DNA of 64,000 bases from Leuconostoc fallax KCTC 3537 (GCF_000165675.1 NZ_AEIZ01000002.1:40-64039), one strand, 5' to 3'. Positions 17,845-27,238 are shown, numbered from the stretch's first letter. Program-made: numbers and translations. Notes: generated from the sequence alone by a model not told the origin.

Positions 17845-18759
17845 TTAGAATCCTTGGAATAATCGATCAATGTCATCATATTCATCAGATGTTAATGTCA
17901 ATAGTGCTGCTTTAGCGTTGTCTTGTACTTGCTGCGCATCTCTTGCCCCTGGAATAACAACACCAATATCTGGATTAGTCATATACCAAGCCAAAACAAC
18001 TTGTGCAATAGTTGCCGCATGTTGATTAGCTATTGTTTTAAGATCTTCTAACGCTGACATGATGTGCTGATATTTTGCCACTGGATATTGCTTAAACTTT
18101 GGCTGATCTTCCTGTCGGTATCTGCCCGTTAATAGGCCTTGGGCTAGCGGAAAATAAGGCACAAATGTAATATGATGCGCTTTCAAATATGGCCATAAGG
18201 ATTGCTCAGCATCACGATGTACCAAGCTATAATGGTCTTCAACAATATCGATATCATGATTGACATTAGCTTCTTTAATTTGATCTAATGTAAAGTTAGA
18301 AAGCCCAATGGCTCTGATTTTACCTTGTGCTTTAAGTTCAGACAGAGCCGCAACAGCTTTATCTTTTGGTGTATTATCATCTGGAAAATGAATATAAAAA
18401 ATATCAATATAATCTGTTTTTAAACGTTCCAATGCCTGGTCAACAGCGCGTCTTAGAAATTCTGGGTCATTATTAAATGTTAAATCATGATCAGGATCTT
18501 GCGCTGCCTTTGTAGCTAAAATAATATCAGAACGATTATACTGTCGTAAAACATCTCCAATAATCGTTTCAGATTGTCCTAGCCCATACATGTATGCCGT
18601 ATCTAGCATTTGGATGCCTGAGTCCAGGGCAGTTGTAATCACGTCCGCACCTGCTCGATCATTTAAACCTGAGAAAAGATTATGTCCACCCACTTTATTA
18701 GTGCCTAACCCTAGTTTACCGGTTTTAATATCACTGTTACCAATTACTATTTTTTGCAT
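17845..18759 (-). CDS. Aldo/keto reductase
   Basis: The 304-residue protein is a NAD(P)H-dependent TIM-barrel oxidoreductase. The catalytic tetrad is recognisable: Asp in LDTAYMYG (D and Y), Lys in ILATKAAQ, and His in DIFYIHFPD. IRAIGLSNFTLDQI and the C-terminal VVIPGARDAQQVQDNAKA cofactor segment are typical. The frame is open up to 18828, but ATG 18759 (MQKIVIGNS) follows GGAG at good distance and matches the family start. It is a single gene; its downstream partner is the convergent DUF421 gene. The physiological substrate is unknown. Confidence 0.9.
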   Translation of the reverse strand: MQKIVIGNSDIKTGKLGLGTNKVGGHNLFSGLNDRAGADVITTALDSGIQMLDTAYMYGLGQSETIIGDVLRQYNRSDIILATKAAQDPDHDLTFNNDPEFLRRAVDQALERLKTDYIDIFYIHFPDDNTPKDKAVAALSELKAQGKIRAIGLSNFTLDQIKEANVNHDIDIVEDHYSLVHRDAEQSLWPYLKAHHITFVPYFPLAQGLLTGRYRQEDQPKFKQYPVAKYQHIMSALEDLKTIANQHAATIAQVVLAWYMTNPDIGVVIPGARDAQQVQDNAKAALLTLTSDEYDDIDRLFQGF

Positions 18760-18820
18760 ACATGATACTCCTTTCATTGATTGCATTGGTTGCTTATAGT
18801 CCATTTTAAAATAAACAAAT

Positions 18821-18859
18821 AAAAACACACCAAATACTGCTCAGCATTGGCATGTTTTT
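18821..18859 (-). terminator. Hairpin terminator after the cupin gene
   Basis: Minus strand: AAACA-TGCCAA-TGCTG pairs imperfectly with the mirror arm ending GTGTGTTTTT; U run at 18821-18825. It separates the cupin gene from the aldo-keto reductase gene. Confidence 0.55.
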
Positions 18860-18875
18860 CATCGAAAATACAATC

Positions 18876-19328
18876 TCAATTTTGCGTTCCTTCTAATGGG
18901 CCTTCCTTATCGATTGCATCTGCTTTAGTTGTTTCGTTCGTTCCTTTGGCATGCTTAACAGGTGAATAAACTGAAAAGACCTTCATGGTTTCATCACCAG
19001 CATTAATTACATTGTGCCACGTATCGTCAGGAATAATCACAACATCACCGGCGTGTACTTCTTTATCCACCGTTAATTTGTTCTTATCTTTACCCATTTT
19101 CACACGACCAACACCTGAAACCATGTAAATAATCTGATCATTATCATGATGCTTTTCCATACCAATATCACCGCCACCAGCTGGTATCGCCATCAATGTA
19201 ATCTGAACATGTTCCCCAGTCCATAATGTTGTCCGATAATTATCATTGGCTAATGCTGCATCATGCAAATTCTCTGCAAATGGTAAAGGACCATAATCCT
19301 TTAATTCCAATTCATCATTATGTGTCAT
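18876..19328 (-). CDS. Cupin-domain protein
   Basis: This 150-residue protein has one cupin barrel. Motif 1 is GMEKHHDNDQIIYMVSGVGRVKMG (metal-binding His-His and a later Glu/Gln position) and motif 2 is AGDVVIIPDDTWHNVINAG (third His), about residues 55-115. A charged tail with no predicted structure follows. Such small cupins are often phosphomannose-isomerase-like or sugar-binding, but the substrate cannot be inferred. SD AAAGGAGG precedes ATG 19328. It is transcribed alone, with a hairpin terminator downstream. Confidence 0.87.
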   Translation of the reverse strand: MTHNDELELKDYGPLPFAENLHDAALANDNYRTTLWTGEHVQITLMAIPAGGGDIGMEKHHDNDQIIYMVSGVGRVKMGKDKNKLTVDKEVHAGDVVIIPDDTWHNVINAGDETMKVFSVYSPVKHAKGTNETTKADAIDKEGPLEGTQN

Positions 19329-19473
19329 TAGTAATCCTCCTTTCCCTTAGAATAACACCAAATCACTACGATGTACAAAAATCTCATGAGCAATTGACAC
19401 AGTTTTAGCATCTTGCATGCATGAATCATATTCGATATGCTAATGAATAACAAAATCAAAAAAGAGGGTCCCT

Positions 19474-20036
19474 ATGTCGATATCAAGCTATCACAATGGT
19501 GATTTATTATTTGTCCAAGCTTCCCAACAACCACTGTCACAAATGATTGCCCAAAGCACACAAAATCAGACCACAGTAAACGTGAACTATACACATGTTG
19601 CGATATTGGAAAAATCTCACGACAATTTTTTGTGATGCATGCGACCCATAATAAAGGTTGTATACGACAAAAATTAACTGATTTTTTGCATGACCAAGAT
19701 ACTAATGTCGATGTTTATCGTCTCTGTCAGAAAAAGTTAAATTATGACACGATTATAAACCGAGCAAAAGCATTATTAGGCTCACCTTACAATACTAGTT
19801 TTGATCCCGATGAACCAGGTTACTATTGCTCGAGTTTTATTTATGAAATTTTTAAACCTGAACATTTTTTTAATCTTATTCCCATGCAGTTTGGACCAAG
19901 AAATACAGTGTTACCTGATTGGAAGCGATACTATGCGCTGTTACATTTACCAATTCCCAATGGTAAATTAGGCAACAATCCGAATTCACTACTTCAGGAT
20001 CAACGCTTCCAATTAATTTCACAAATACGCATATAA
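19474..20036 (+). pseudogene. YiiX/YycO-like permuted papain-type hydrolase, one-base frameshift
   Basis: ATG 19474 (SD AAAGAGGG) starts a frame that ends after 53 codons at DNFL; the continuation lies in another frame from VMHATHNKGC. One extra T in the six-T run at 19626-19631 gives a single 187-residue protein. The conserved pattern is that of the YiiX/YebB branch of the NlpC/P60 superfamily: NGDLLFVQ, NYTHVAILE with the catalytic His, and PGYYCSSFIYEIF with the catalytic Cys (permuted order). Family members may act on peptides, lipids or amides. No signal peptide is visible, so it is probably cytosolic. Confidence 0.75.
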
Positions 20037-20070
20037 AAAAGCGCTCGCATCAAAGATGCGGCGCTTTTTT
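20035..20070 (+). terminator. Rho-independent terminator
   Basis: AAAAAGCGC-CGCATC pairs with GATGCG-GCGCTTTTTT, with a small bulge. It lies between convergent genes and works for either strand. Confidence 0.82.
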
Positions 20071-20084
20071 ATATGGATAAATAA

Positions 20085-20644
20085 TCAATAACCTTTATTT
20101 AAAATCATCTTATTCAAAATCTTTTCAAGGGGCCAATAAAGTATACCTGCCAAAACAATCGTTGTGACACAATTAATGACCGTTGGAAAAACAGATGCTA
20201 AAGACAACGAAACAGCGGTAGGTGCATTGGTACCAATAATGAGTGCTTTCACAAAATTATGTAACAAGGTCATTATCAATTTAGCAATACTTGCTATCAA
20301 TAAAATCATCATGAGCCGAGTAAATGTCTTATGTGTTGAAAAATCAACTAAACGCCAAGTACCAATGGCTGCAGCACCCACAATAAATATTTCTATGAAA
20401 TAATATGGCGCTTCAACCGCATAGCCACTCAAAATATCAAAAATAGCAAACCCTATTCCCGCAGCTAAGGCACCGTGACGATATCCCATGAGTAAAACTG
20501 AAAGGATGGCAACAGTATTCCCTACATGCACAAATGGGCTCCCAATAGCTGCCGGCATAGGCACTCTAATACTTGTTCCCAATGCAGTCATAGCTGCAAA
20601 AAAGCAACTAAAACTACCGTCATAATGTATGTCTTCTTCTCCAT
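20085..20644 (-). pseudogene. ECF transporter S component of unknown substrate, one-base frameshift
   Basis: ATG 20644 (MEKKTYIMTVVLVAF) is in a frame that stops after 18 codons; the rest, from FFAAMTALGTSIRVP, is one base out. Adding one A on the plus strand in the six-A run at 20598-20603 gives a 186-residue protein with six membrane segments. Features fit the ECF S-component fold (TALGTSIRVPMPAAIGSP early, HVGNTVAILSVLLMGYRHGALAAGIGFAIFDILSGY in the middle). It would bind a vitamin or similar small molecule and share the EcfA/T module encoded elsewhere. The substrate is not identifiable. A dyad and a hairpin in its leader suggest regulation. Confidence 0.75.
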
Positions 20645-20660
20645 AGTCGACTCCCAAATC

Positions 20661-20703
20661 TTAAGTGTCCGTGCCCAACGTTAGCTTGGCACGCGTTACT
20701 TAA
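20661..20703 (-). promoter_or_regulatory. Structured leader hairpin of the ECF S component
   Basis: Minus strand: CGTGCC (20688-20693) pairs with GGCACG (20670-20675), extended inward by AA/TT, and outward TTAAGT (20698-20703) pairs with ACTTAA (20661-20666). It directly precedes the start region. It does not match the purine, TPP, FMN, preQ1, lysine or SAM signatures that I know. It could be an unrecognised regulatory RNA or simply a 5' stabilising hairpin. Confidence 0.4.
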
Positions 20704-20706
20704 AAT

Positions 20707-20727
20707 TATAATACGATGAGTATTATA
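20707..20727 (-). promoter_or_regulatory. 8-bp-arm dyad overlapping the -10 region (candidate operator)
   Basis: TATAATAC and GTATTATA are perfectly complementary arms around GATGA. On the minus strand TATAAT in the downstream arm can act as a -10 box with TTAGCA 18 bases upstream, so a repressor on this dyad would block transcription of the ECF S component. Confidence 0.45.
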
Positions 20728-20759
20728 TTGCTAATTTTATTTTTATAATGTCTATTAAA

Positions 20760-21071
20760 TTAGTAAAGTCCAAGTGAAATCCGTGCATAGCGGCTCATTT
20801 TATCAATATTCCAGGCCGGTTCCCAAACCAGGTTAATATTGACAGCTTTAATTTCTGGTAAAGCCATTAATGCCTGGCGAATCATATCTTCTAAAACTTC
20901 CACTAATGGACAGCCCATTGTTGTAAGTGTCATCTCAACATTTGCTGTTCCAGTATCTTCAATGAAATCAACATGGTAAATCAAGCCAAGATTAACAATA
21001 TCAATTCTCAATTCTGGATCAATGACTGTCTGTAATGCTTCTAAAATATCAGTTTCTATCGTCTCTGACAT
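20760..21071 (-). CDS. DUF59/MIP18-family Fe-S assembly factor (SufT/PaaD-like)
   Basis: The 103-residue protein matches DUF59: VIDPELRIDIVNLGLIYHV carries the DPE motif, and LTTMGCPLVEVLEDMIRQAL carries the conserved Cys of the T-x-x-G-C-P motif. Members help mature Fe-S proteins as accessory carriers. It starts 13 bases downstream of the sufB stop in the same direction, so it is the last gene of the suf operon, which supports the assignment. The start ATG is preceded by GGGAGAG. Confidence 0.9.
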   Translation of the reverse strand: MSETIETDILEALQTVIDPELRIDIVNLGLIYHVDFIEDTGTANVEMTLTTMGCPLVEVLEDMIRQALMALPEIKAVNINLVWEPAWNIDKMSRYARISLGLY

Positions 21072-21084
21072 GCTCTCTCCCTAT

Positions 21085-22513
21085 TTATCCTACTGAACCC
21101 ACCATCTCAAATTTCATAAGCCGATTTAATTCAACCGCATACTCCATTGGTAATTCTTTAGTGAACGGCTCAACAAACCCCATAATAATCATTTCGGTTG
21201 CTTTTTTAGCGGAAATACCACGTGTCATCAGATAATATAATTGTTCTTCTGATACGCGTGATACTTTAGCTTCATGCTCTAAAGCCACATCCCCATTTAA
21301 AATTTCATTATATGGAATGGTATCTGCTGATGATTCATCATCAACAATAATCGTATCGCACTCCACATGTGCAAAAGCACCACTCGCTTCACGGCCAAAT
21401 TTAACCGTACCACGATAATCTGTTGCGCCTCCATCGTGTGCAATTGACTTTGAAATAATTGACGACGACGTATTTTTAGCATTATGAATCATTTTGGCAC
21501 CTGAATCCAAATGCACACCCTGACCCGCCACAGCAATAGATAACATTGTGCCGCGTGCCCCTTCGCCATTCAAATATACAGCAGGATATTTCATTGTCGT
21601 TTTAGAACCAAAATTACCGTCTACCCATTCCATAGTGGCATTGTCTAATGCATACGCACGCTTCGTTTCCAAAGAGTAAACATTATTTGACCAATTTTGA
21701 ATTGTTGTATAACGGCAATAACCATCTCTTTTAACAATAACCTCAACGACTGCTGCGTGTAATGCGTCACCAGAGTATGTTGGTGCTGAACACCCTTCAA
21801 CATAATCCACATGTGCCCCTTCATCAACAATAATTAACGTCCGTTCAAATTGCCCTTCATTTTCCGTATTAATACGAAAATATGACTGAATTGGTGTTGT
21901 GACATGAACGCCTTTTGGTACATAAATAAACGTACCACCAGACCATGCTGCTGCGTTCAAAGCTGCCAATTTATTATCTGTTGGTTTCACTATTTTGCCA
22001 AAATATTCCCGCAATAAATCGGGATATTTTTGTACGGCAGTATCCGTGTCAGTGAAAATAATGCCTGTTTTTTCAAATTCTGCTTTCATCCGATGATAAA
22101 CCACTTCGGATTCATATTGTGCAGATGACCCAGCTAACCATTTACGCTCTGATTCTGGGACACCTAAACGTTCAAACGTTTCTTTTAATTCTATTGGCAC
22201 ATCATCCCAATCGCGATATTGCTGATCTGTCGGTTTATTGTAGTAATAAATTTCATCAAAATCAATCGCACTCAAATCTGGCCCCCACGTTTGCATGGGC
22301 ATCTGCTGATAAGCCGCAAAAGCGCGCAGACGATAATCCAACATCCATTCAGGCTCATTTTTTTGGCTGAAATTTGACGGATAATCTTTTCATTTAATCC
22401 TTTTCCTGTTGAAAAAACCGGCTTATGATGATCTTGAAAATCTGCATTACTCTGTGTTTTCTGTTGAATTGCTTGCTTTGTTTTTCAATAGCATTCTGAC
22501 GATCAATTTCCAT
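21085..22513 (-). pseudogene. sufB: Fe-S scaffold subunit SufB, two one-base frameshifts near the N-terminus
   Basis: SufB is the main scaffold of the SufBCD complex. The long frame covers [24 protein letters not shown] through the right-handed beta-helix to the C-terminal [18 protein letters not shown] region, including EGCSAPTY. Upstream the homologous N-terminus is in two other frames: SAKKNEPEW joins if the seven-T run (plus strand) at 22358-22364 gains one base, and IEKTKQAIQQK joins if the five-T run at 22481-22485 gains one. The start is then ATG 22513, overlapping the sufU stop as TAATG, and the product has 476 residues. SufB is normally essential in Firmicutes, which argues for sequencing error. 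Confidence 0.93.
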
Positions 22514-22953
22514 TAACTTCCCCCTTGTTCTGCTAACGCATCTTCTAAGGCCTGCCAAGGTAACTTGGCACATTTAATTCTTGCCGGGAATTGCTGGACT
22601 CCAGCTAATAATTGCGCATCTTTCAAGTCACCTACTTCTGATTTTTCCCCCATCAACATCTTAGAAAAAGATTGTATCAGTTGCCTTGCTTTGACAATTG
22701 GCTGGTTCATCACCAAATCTGTCATCATCGAAGCTGATGCTTTAGAAATGGCACATCCTTCACCCTTAAATGCAATGGCTTTAATTTTATGGTCTGTGGA
22801 TAGAACTAATGATAAGTAAATAACATCCCCACAAGAAGGATTATAGCGTGTCATCCTGACACTTGGATCTTCACATTCACCATAATGATGGGGATGTGCA
22901 GCATGTGTCATAATAACTTGACGATACAAATCATCCAAATGATCTAATCCCAT
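22513..22953 (-). CDS. sufU: Fe-S cluster assembly protein SufU
   Basis: SufU, 146 residues, accepts sulfur from SufS as a zinc-dependent sulfurtransferase in Gram-positive Suf systems. The three conserved Cys are visible: YNPSCGD, GEGCAISKAS and the late ARIKCAKLPW, plus the SufU-specific insertion MLMGEKSEVGDLKDAQLLAGVQQFP that is absent in IscU. The frame is open to 22989, but ATG 22953 (MGLDHLDDLYRQVI) matches SufU N-termini and overlaps the sufS end by 23 bases. The stop overlaps the sufB start. Confidence 0.95.
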   Translation of the reverse strand: MGLDHLDDLYRQVIMTHAAHPHHYGECEDPSVRMTRYNPSCGDVIYLSLVLSTDHKIKAIAFKGEGCAISKASASMMTDLVMNQPIVKARQLIQSFSKMLMGEKSEVGDLKDAQLLAGVQQFPARIKCAKLPWQALEDALAEQGGS

Positions 22954-24163
22954 GATTAAAATACTCCTTCGTAGCCATAATACTGTCAACTAACTTATCC
23001 GCATCAGCCATCGTATTATATATGTAAAAACTAGCACGCGCTGTAGCAGAAGCGTTCAAATAATGCATTAAAGGTTGGGCACAGTGGTGTCCTGCTCGAA
23101 TCGCCACCCCCTGTTGGTCCAATGCAGTGGCCAAATCATGCGGATGCAACTGATCAACGTTAAAAGCAATTACACCAGAATGGTTAGCAGCTTGTGGCCC
23201 GTAAACGCGCACGCCATCAATTTCTGATAATTTGGGTAAAATATAATTCACCAAATCTTTCTCATGTTGTTGCACATTATCCATCCCAATCTGGTTAAGA
23301 TAATCAATTGCTACACCTAAGCCAATCGCACCCGCAACATTCGGTGTACCAGCTTCGAATTTCCACGGTAATGGTTGAAACGTTGCATCCAGCAAGCCAA
23401 CACGTTCAATCATCTCTCCACCAAATTGTGCTGGTGGCATGGCCTCTAGTAGCTGTCGTTTGCCATACAATACACCAATCCCCATCGGTCCCAGCATTTT
23501 ATGGCCTGAAAAAGCAAAGAAGTCAGCCTGAATCTGCTGAACATCAACGGGCATATGTGGTGTTGATTGCGCACCATCAACAACAATAACCGCACCCTGT
23601 TGATGTGCTAAGTCTGCTAGCTTTTTTATCGGGTTAACAACACCCAAAACATTGGAAGCATGCGCTACGGCTACGATTTTAGTACGAGATGTGATTTGTT
23701 TTTGTGCATCTGCCATATTCAAAGTACCATCTTCATTCAGCGCAATATATTTTAACTTGGCATTTACTTTTTTGGCGAGCTGTTGCCACGGCACAATATT
23801 GGCATGATGTTCCATATATGACAACACAATTTCATCACCATCATGAACATTTGCTATCCCATAAGTACACGCTATCCAATTGAGAGATTCAGTTGTGCCA
23901 CGAGTAAATAACACTTCTTCACGTTGCTGTGCGTGAAGAAATGCTGTCACTTTATCGCGCGCTTGTTCATAAGCCTCAGTAGCATGCTGTGATAGTTCAT
24001 AAATACCACGATGAACGTTAGCGTTACTCAATTGGTAATATTTGGTAATGGCATCAATGACGACTTGTGGTTTTTGTGAAGTCGCAGCATTATCAAGATA
24101 AACCATATCGTGTTGATGCATTTGTTGCTGAAGGATTGGAAAATCATTTTTATTGATGTGCAT
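22931..24163 (-). CDS. sufS: Cysteine desulfurase SufS
   Basis: SufS, 410 residues, is a PLP enzyme that removes sulfur from cysteine for cluster assembly. It shows VYLDNAATSQKP at the start, the GTTESLN and LSYMEHHANIVPW motifs, the PLP Lys in FSGHKMLGPMG, and the catalytic Cys in RAGHHCAQPL, the SufS group II pattern. The start ATG 24163 overlaps sufD by 14 bases and the end overlaps sufU by 23 bases, indicating translational coupling. Nothing is unusual. Confidence 0.96.
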   Translation of the reverse strand: MHINKNDFPILQQQMHQHDMVYLDNAATSQKPQVVIDAITKYYQLSNANVHRGIYELSQHATEAYEQARDKVTAFLHAQQREEVLFTRGTTESLNWIACTYGIANVHDGDEIVLSYMEHHANIVPWQQLAKKVNAKLKYIALNEDGTLNMADAQKQITSRTKIVAVAHASNVLGVVNPIKKLADLAHQQGAVIVVDGAQSTPHMPVDVQQIQADFFAFSGHKMLGPMGIGVLYGKRQLLEAMPPAQFGGEMIERVGLLDATFQPLPWKFEAGTPNVAGAIGLGVAIDYLNQIGMDNVQQHEKDLVNYILPKLSEIDGVRVYGPQAANHSGVIAFNVDQLHPHDLATALDQQGVAIRAGHHCAQPLMHYLNASATARASFYIYNTMADADKLVDSIMATKEYFNHGIRSFG

Positions 24164-25355
24164 CTTTTAACTGCCTTTCAATATCTTCAATAATCGATTC
24201 TCGAACGACCTGATGTGGTATTTGGGCTAAGATGGGCCCCATAAAGCCACGAATCACCAAGCGTCGTGCAACCTTTTCACATAAGCCACGACTCATTAGA
24301 TAATAAAGTTGTGCTGCATTCATACGACCAACAGAAGCAGCATGCCCTGCAGTAACATCGCTTTCATCAATCAAAAGCAACGGATTAGCATCCCCCCGTG
24401 CCTTTTTAGACAACATCAAAATACGCGATTCTTGCTGTGCATCAGCACCTTTTGCACCTTTAATAATATTCCCAACACCATTAAACACGAGAGCAGCATG
24501 ATCTAAAATGACACCGCGCTGTAAAATGTGGCCGATAGTATGCCGGCCACGATTACTAACACGAGTATTGATCCCTTGGACTTGTTTTTGGGATACCATA
24601 GCCATGACGTTAGCATGCGTTTGCGCGCCTTGTCCACTCAACATCGTGTCTAAATGCATGACCATATTGCCACGATTGAATTCAGCTTGTGCCCAATTTA
24701 ATTGCGCATTATCAGCTAATAAGGCACTGCGATTTAGATAACCACTTGTGTTTGCTGATAGGGCATCAATCGCACTGTATTGAACATTTGCGCCAGCATC
24801 CAAAAAGACTTCAATCACCGTGGAGCTTTTAATAGTTGCTTCTCCCATGGTACGTAGCTGTTGCAAGATTGTACATTGTGCATTTTTACCGACATAAATG
24901 AGTATGCGTTGCACCGCGTCGCCAGTTGTTGTCGCATTTTGTACCAAAACAAGCTGCAACAACGATTGAATCACCACATTGTCGGGAATGTAAACAAAAA
25001 TACCAGCATTATACTGCAATAAATTTTGAGCGCTAAGACGATCTTGATCTGCTGGAATCACGGATGATAGGTAGCGTTGTACCAATTGTGGATAATCCTT
25101 TTTCGCTGCTTGTATGGACATGACTAAAACACCAGCATTGATTAATTCTTGCGGTAAATACTGATGACCGGCTTGTGTCCCCAATATTTCAATTCCTACA
25201 TCTTCTGCTGTCAAGAAGTGTGCGTTTGATATCGCTTTTTGAACAGGCATAAGCTGATCTAAGTGCCAACTCGCGTATTTTACTTTTGGAAAATTGGGCA
25301 ATGGTAATTGTTGTGCAGCCGTAAGAGAGATGTCTTGCTTTTGATATTTAGTCAT
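24150..25355 (-). CDS. sufD: Fe-S assembly protein SufD
   Basis: SufD, 401 residues, pairs with SufB on the SufC dimer. The central beta-helix region is present (for example RILIYVGKNAQCTILQQL and VNGL-like VFNGVGNIIKGAKGADAQQESRILML), followed by the C-terminal helical SufB/SufD block DESDVTAGHAASVGRMNAAQLYYLMSRGL. It is more divergent than SufB, as expected for this subunit, and lacks the SufB EGCSA stretch. It lies between sufC (11-base gap) and sufS (14-base overlap). Confidence 0.93.
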   Translation of the reverse strand: MTKYQKQDISLTAAQQLPLPNFPKVKYASWHLDQLMPVQKAISNAHFLTAEDVGIEILGTQAGHQYLPQELINAGVLVMSIQAAKKDYPQLVQRYLSSVIPADQDRLSAQNLLQYNAGIFVYIPDNVVIQSLLQLVLVQNATTTGDAVQRILIYVGKNAQCTILQQLRTMGEATIKSSTVIEVFLDAGANVQYSAIDALSANTSGYLNRSALLADNAQLNWAQAEFNRGNMVMHLDTMLSGQGAQTHANVMAMVSQKQVQGINTRVSNRGRHTIGHILQRGVILDHAALVFNGVGNIIKGAKGADAQQESRILMLSKKARGDANPLLLIDESDVTAGHAASVGRMNAAQLYYLMSRGLCEKVARRLVIRGFMGPILAQIPHQVVRESIIEDIERQLKDAHQ

Positions 25356-25366
25356 GTGTGTTTACC

Positions 25367-26158
25367 TCATAACCCTGCATCAACATTTTCATCCGTTAGT
25401 ACAATATCTAAACCAAGTTCATCACGTAAACCAGCATACCCTTCAGCTTCTAACTTTTTAGCCAACTGAGGACCACCCGTTTTCACGATGCGACCATCCA
25501 TCATGACATGCACAAAATCTGGCACAATATAATCTAATAAACGTTGATAATGTGTAATCATCAAAACACCAAAATCGGGTGATTTCATTTCATTCACACC
25601 TCGAGCCACAACTTTTAAAGCATCAATATCAAGACCCGAATCAATTTCATCTAAAATCGCAATTTTGGGTTCAATCATCAATAATTGCAAAATTTCATTA
25701 CGCTTTTTTTCACCACCAGAAAACCCTTCATTCAAATAGCGAGCAGACATTTCCTCTGGCATCGATAATATGGCACTCTTTTCGTCTAACTTCTTAATAA
25801 AATCCATGACACTAATCGGATCATCCTCAGGACGGCGCGCATTGATTGCAGCCCGCATAAACTCAATATTCGTAACACCCTGTATTTCAGCTGGATATTG
25901 CATGGCTAAGAAAAGGCCTGCTCTTGCTCGTGCATCAACAGCCATATCTGCTAAATTTTGCCCATCAAAATATATTTCTCCAGACGTAATGCGATAAGCT
26001 GGATGCCCCATAATAACCTGGGACAATGTTGATTTCCCCGTGCCATTTGGCCCCATGATGGCATGTACTTCACCTGTTTTCATAACCAAATTAACACCTT
26101 TAAGTATCTCTTGATTATCAATTGCAACATGTAAATCTTTCACTTCTAATGTTGTCAT
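25367..26158 (-). CDS. sufC: Fe-S assembly ATPase SufC
   Basis: SufC, 263 residues, is the ABC-type ATPase of the SufBCD scaffold. Walker A GPNGTGKST, the signature GFSGGEKKRNEI and Walker B IAILDEIDSGLD are clear; GEKKRNEI and DEIDSGLD are characteristic of SufC among ABC ATPases. The open frame extends to 26212, but ATG 26158 (MTTLEVKDLHV) with GGGGGAATA before it is the obvious start. It is the first suf gene, 37 bases after the stop of the XRE/TPR regulator, and is followed by sufD. Confidence 0.96.
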   Translation of the reverse strand: MTTLEVKDLHVAIDNQEILKGVNLVMKTGEVHAIMGPNGTGKSTLSQVIMGHPAYRITSGEIYFDGQNLADMAVDARARAGLFLAMQYPAEIQGVTNIEFMRAAINARRPEDDPISVMDFIKKLDEKSAILSMPEEMSARYLNEGFSGGEKKRNEILQLLMIEPKIAILDEIDSGLDIDALKVVARGVNEMKSPDFGVLMITHYQRLLDYIVPDFVHVMMDGRIVKTGGPQLAKKLEAEGYAGLRDELGLDIVLTDENVDAGL

Positions 26159-26195
26159 TATTCCCCCATTTATATCAGCATAACTAGCCTTCAGA

Positions 26196-27035
26196 TTAAA
26201 ACAATGTGCCAATTTGCTGTAGTATTAATTCATTTTGATGTAATTTTGCCAAAGTACGCGCATTCTTTAACATTTCATTATGCACAAAACGTTGACCTTG
26301 CAACTGTTTGTCAGCCTGTACCATTAACAAGAAAAAGTTCTCTAAAAAATAACTGTGATCTGTATCGCTCAATAAATTAATCCCATATGAAGCTAGAAAC
26401 ACAGTATTTTTATAACGGCCACAAGCTAATTCAAATCGAGCACTCAGATACAATGTCACAATGTTAGCTACACTCGCATTTTCTTGCACTGAGCGTGCCG
26501 AGAAATTCTGTTGCTGCCATATTTTTGCAAATAAACTTTGTGCACGGTCACTATGCCCTACCATGTAACATTGATAAGCTTCACCCGCCATAAGGAGTAA
26601 TTGTTGGTCATCGACTAATTCGTTTGTGTTAATACGATCCCGCCACCTTTTGGCTGAAACAACATCGTTATCAAAGAACAAAGCCGCTAAGTAATGTGAC
26701 AAATGATAGACTGCTCGTTTTTCTTCCCGCAATGACTTGAGTTCAATCTTTTTAAAAATCATCCGATACTTTGTAACATTTTGATGGATTTGTGCTTGAA
26801 TAGCCTGATTTAAATAAACTTCATCATTTGTCAGTGCTTGCTTAGTATGCATTGGAAAAATGTCATTCAATGTTAACCCCAGTTTCTCACACAGCGATAC
26901 CAAAATATCAATCGATGGAATCTGTAAACCATTTTCTAATTTAGATAGTGTGGCTTGTGTACAAATACCATCTGAAAGCGCAATTTGTGACAATTTAAGT
27001 TGCTTTCTTCTAGCAACGATGCGTTCTACTTTCAT
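26196..27035 (-). CDS. XRE-family HTH regulator with TPR-like C-terminal domain (Rgg/PlcR type)
   Basis: This 279-residue protein has an XRE HTH at about residues 5-60 (RRKQLKLSQIALSDGICTQATLSKLENGLQIPSIDILVSLCEKLGL), then about 200 residues of helical TPR-like repeats, as in Rgg, PlcR and related peptide-binding regulators. ATG 27035 with TTGAGGGC upstream is preferred to the TTG at 27047. It is immediately upstream of sufC on the same strand with 37 bases between, so it is likely co-transcribed with the suf genes. It contains no cluster of Cys that would suggest an Fe-S sensor. A role in suf control is inferred only from position. Confidence 0.85.
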   Translation of the reverse strand: MKVERIVARRKQLKLSQIALSDGICTQATLSKLENGLQIPSIDILVSLCEKLGLTLNDIFPMHTKQALTNDEVYLNQAIQAQIHQNVTKYRMIFKKIELKSLREEKRAVYHLSHYLAALFFDNDVVSAKRWRDRINTNELVDDQQLLLMAGEAYQCYMVGHSDRAQSLFAKIWQQQNFSARSVQENASVANIVTLYLSARFELACGRYKNTVFLASYGINLLSDTDHSYFLENFFLLMVQADKQLQGQRFVHNEMLKNARTLAKLHQNELILQQIGTLF

Positions 27036-27200
27036 TTTTGCCCTCAATTTTCCTGCTGTTATTTCATCAACCTGGTTAATTTAGTTAAAATACTACCACA
27101 ATTCCAATTTTTTATAATTAAAATATATAACGCTAAATTTATTTTTGAGAAAACACTTGCTAAAATTTTTATCGCTTAATTACCACAAAATCATAGTATA

Positions 27201-27238
27201 AAAAAGACACACTATTAGAAAATAGCGTGTCTTTTTTT
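27201..27238. terminator. Rho-independent terminator downstream of the AEC permease side and upstream of the suf regulator
   Basis: AAAAAGACACACTATT pairs with AATAGCGTGTCTTTTT with one mismatch; both sides end in A/T runs. The rest of 27036-27300 holds only A+T-rich DNA with possible -10 boxes for the regulator gene on the minus strand. Confidence 0.75.

Noticed and set aside
20661-20703. ECF S leader considered as a preQ1 or TPP riboswitch
   Set aside because: The conserved cores of these classes are not visible, so only an unclassified hairpin is reported.
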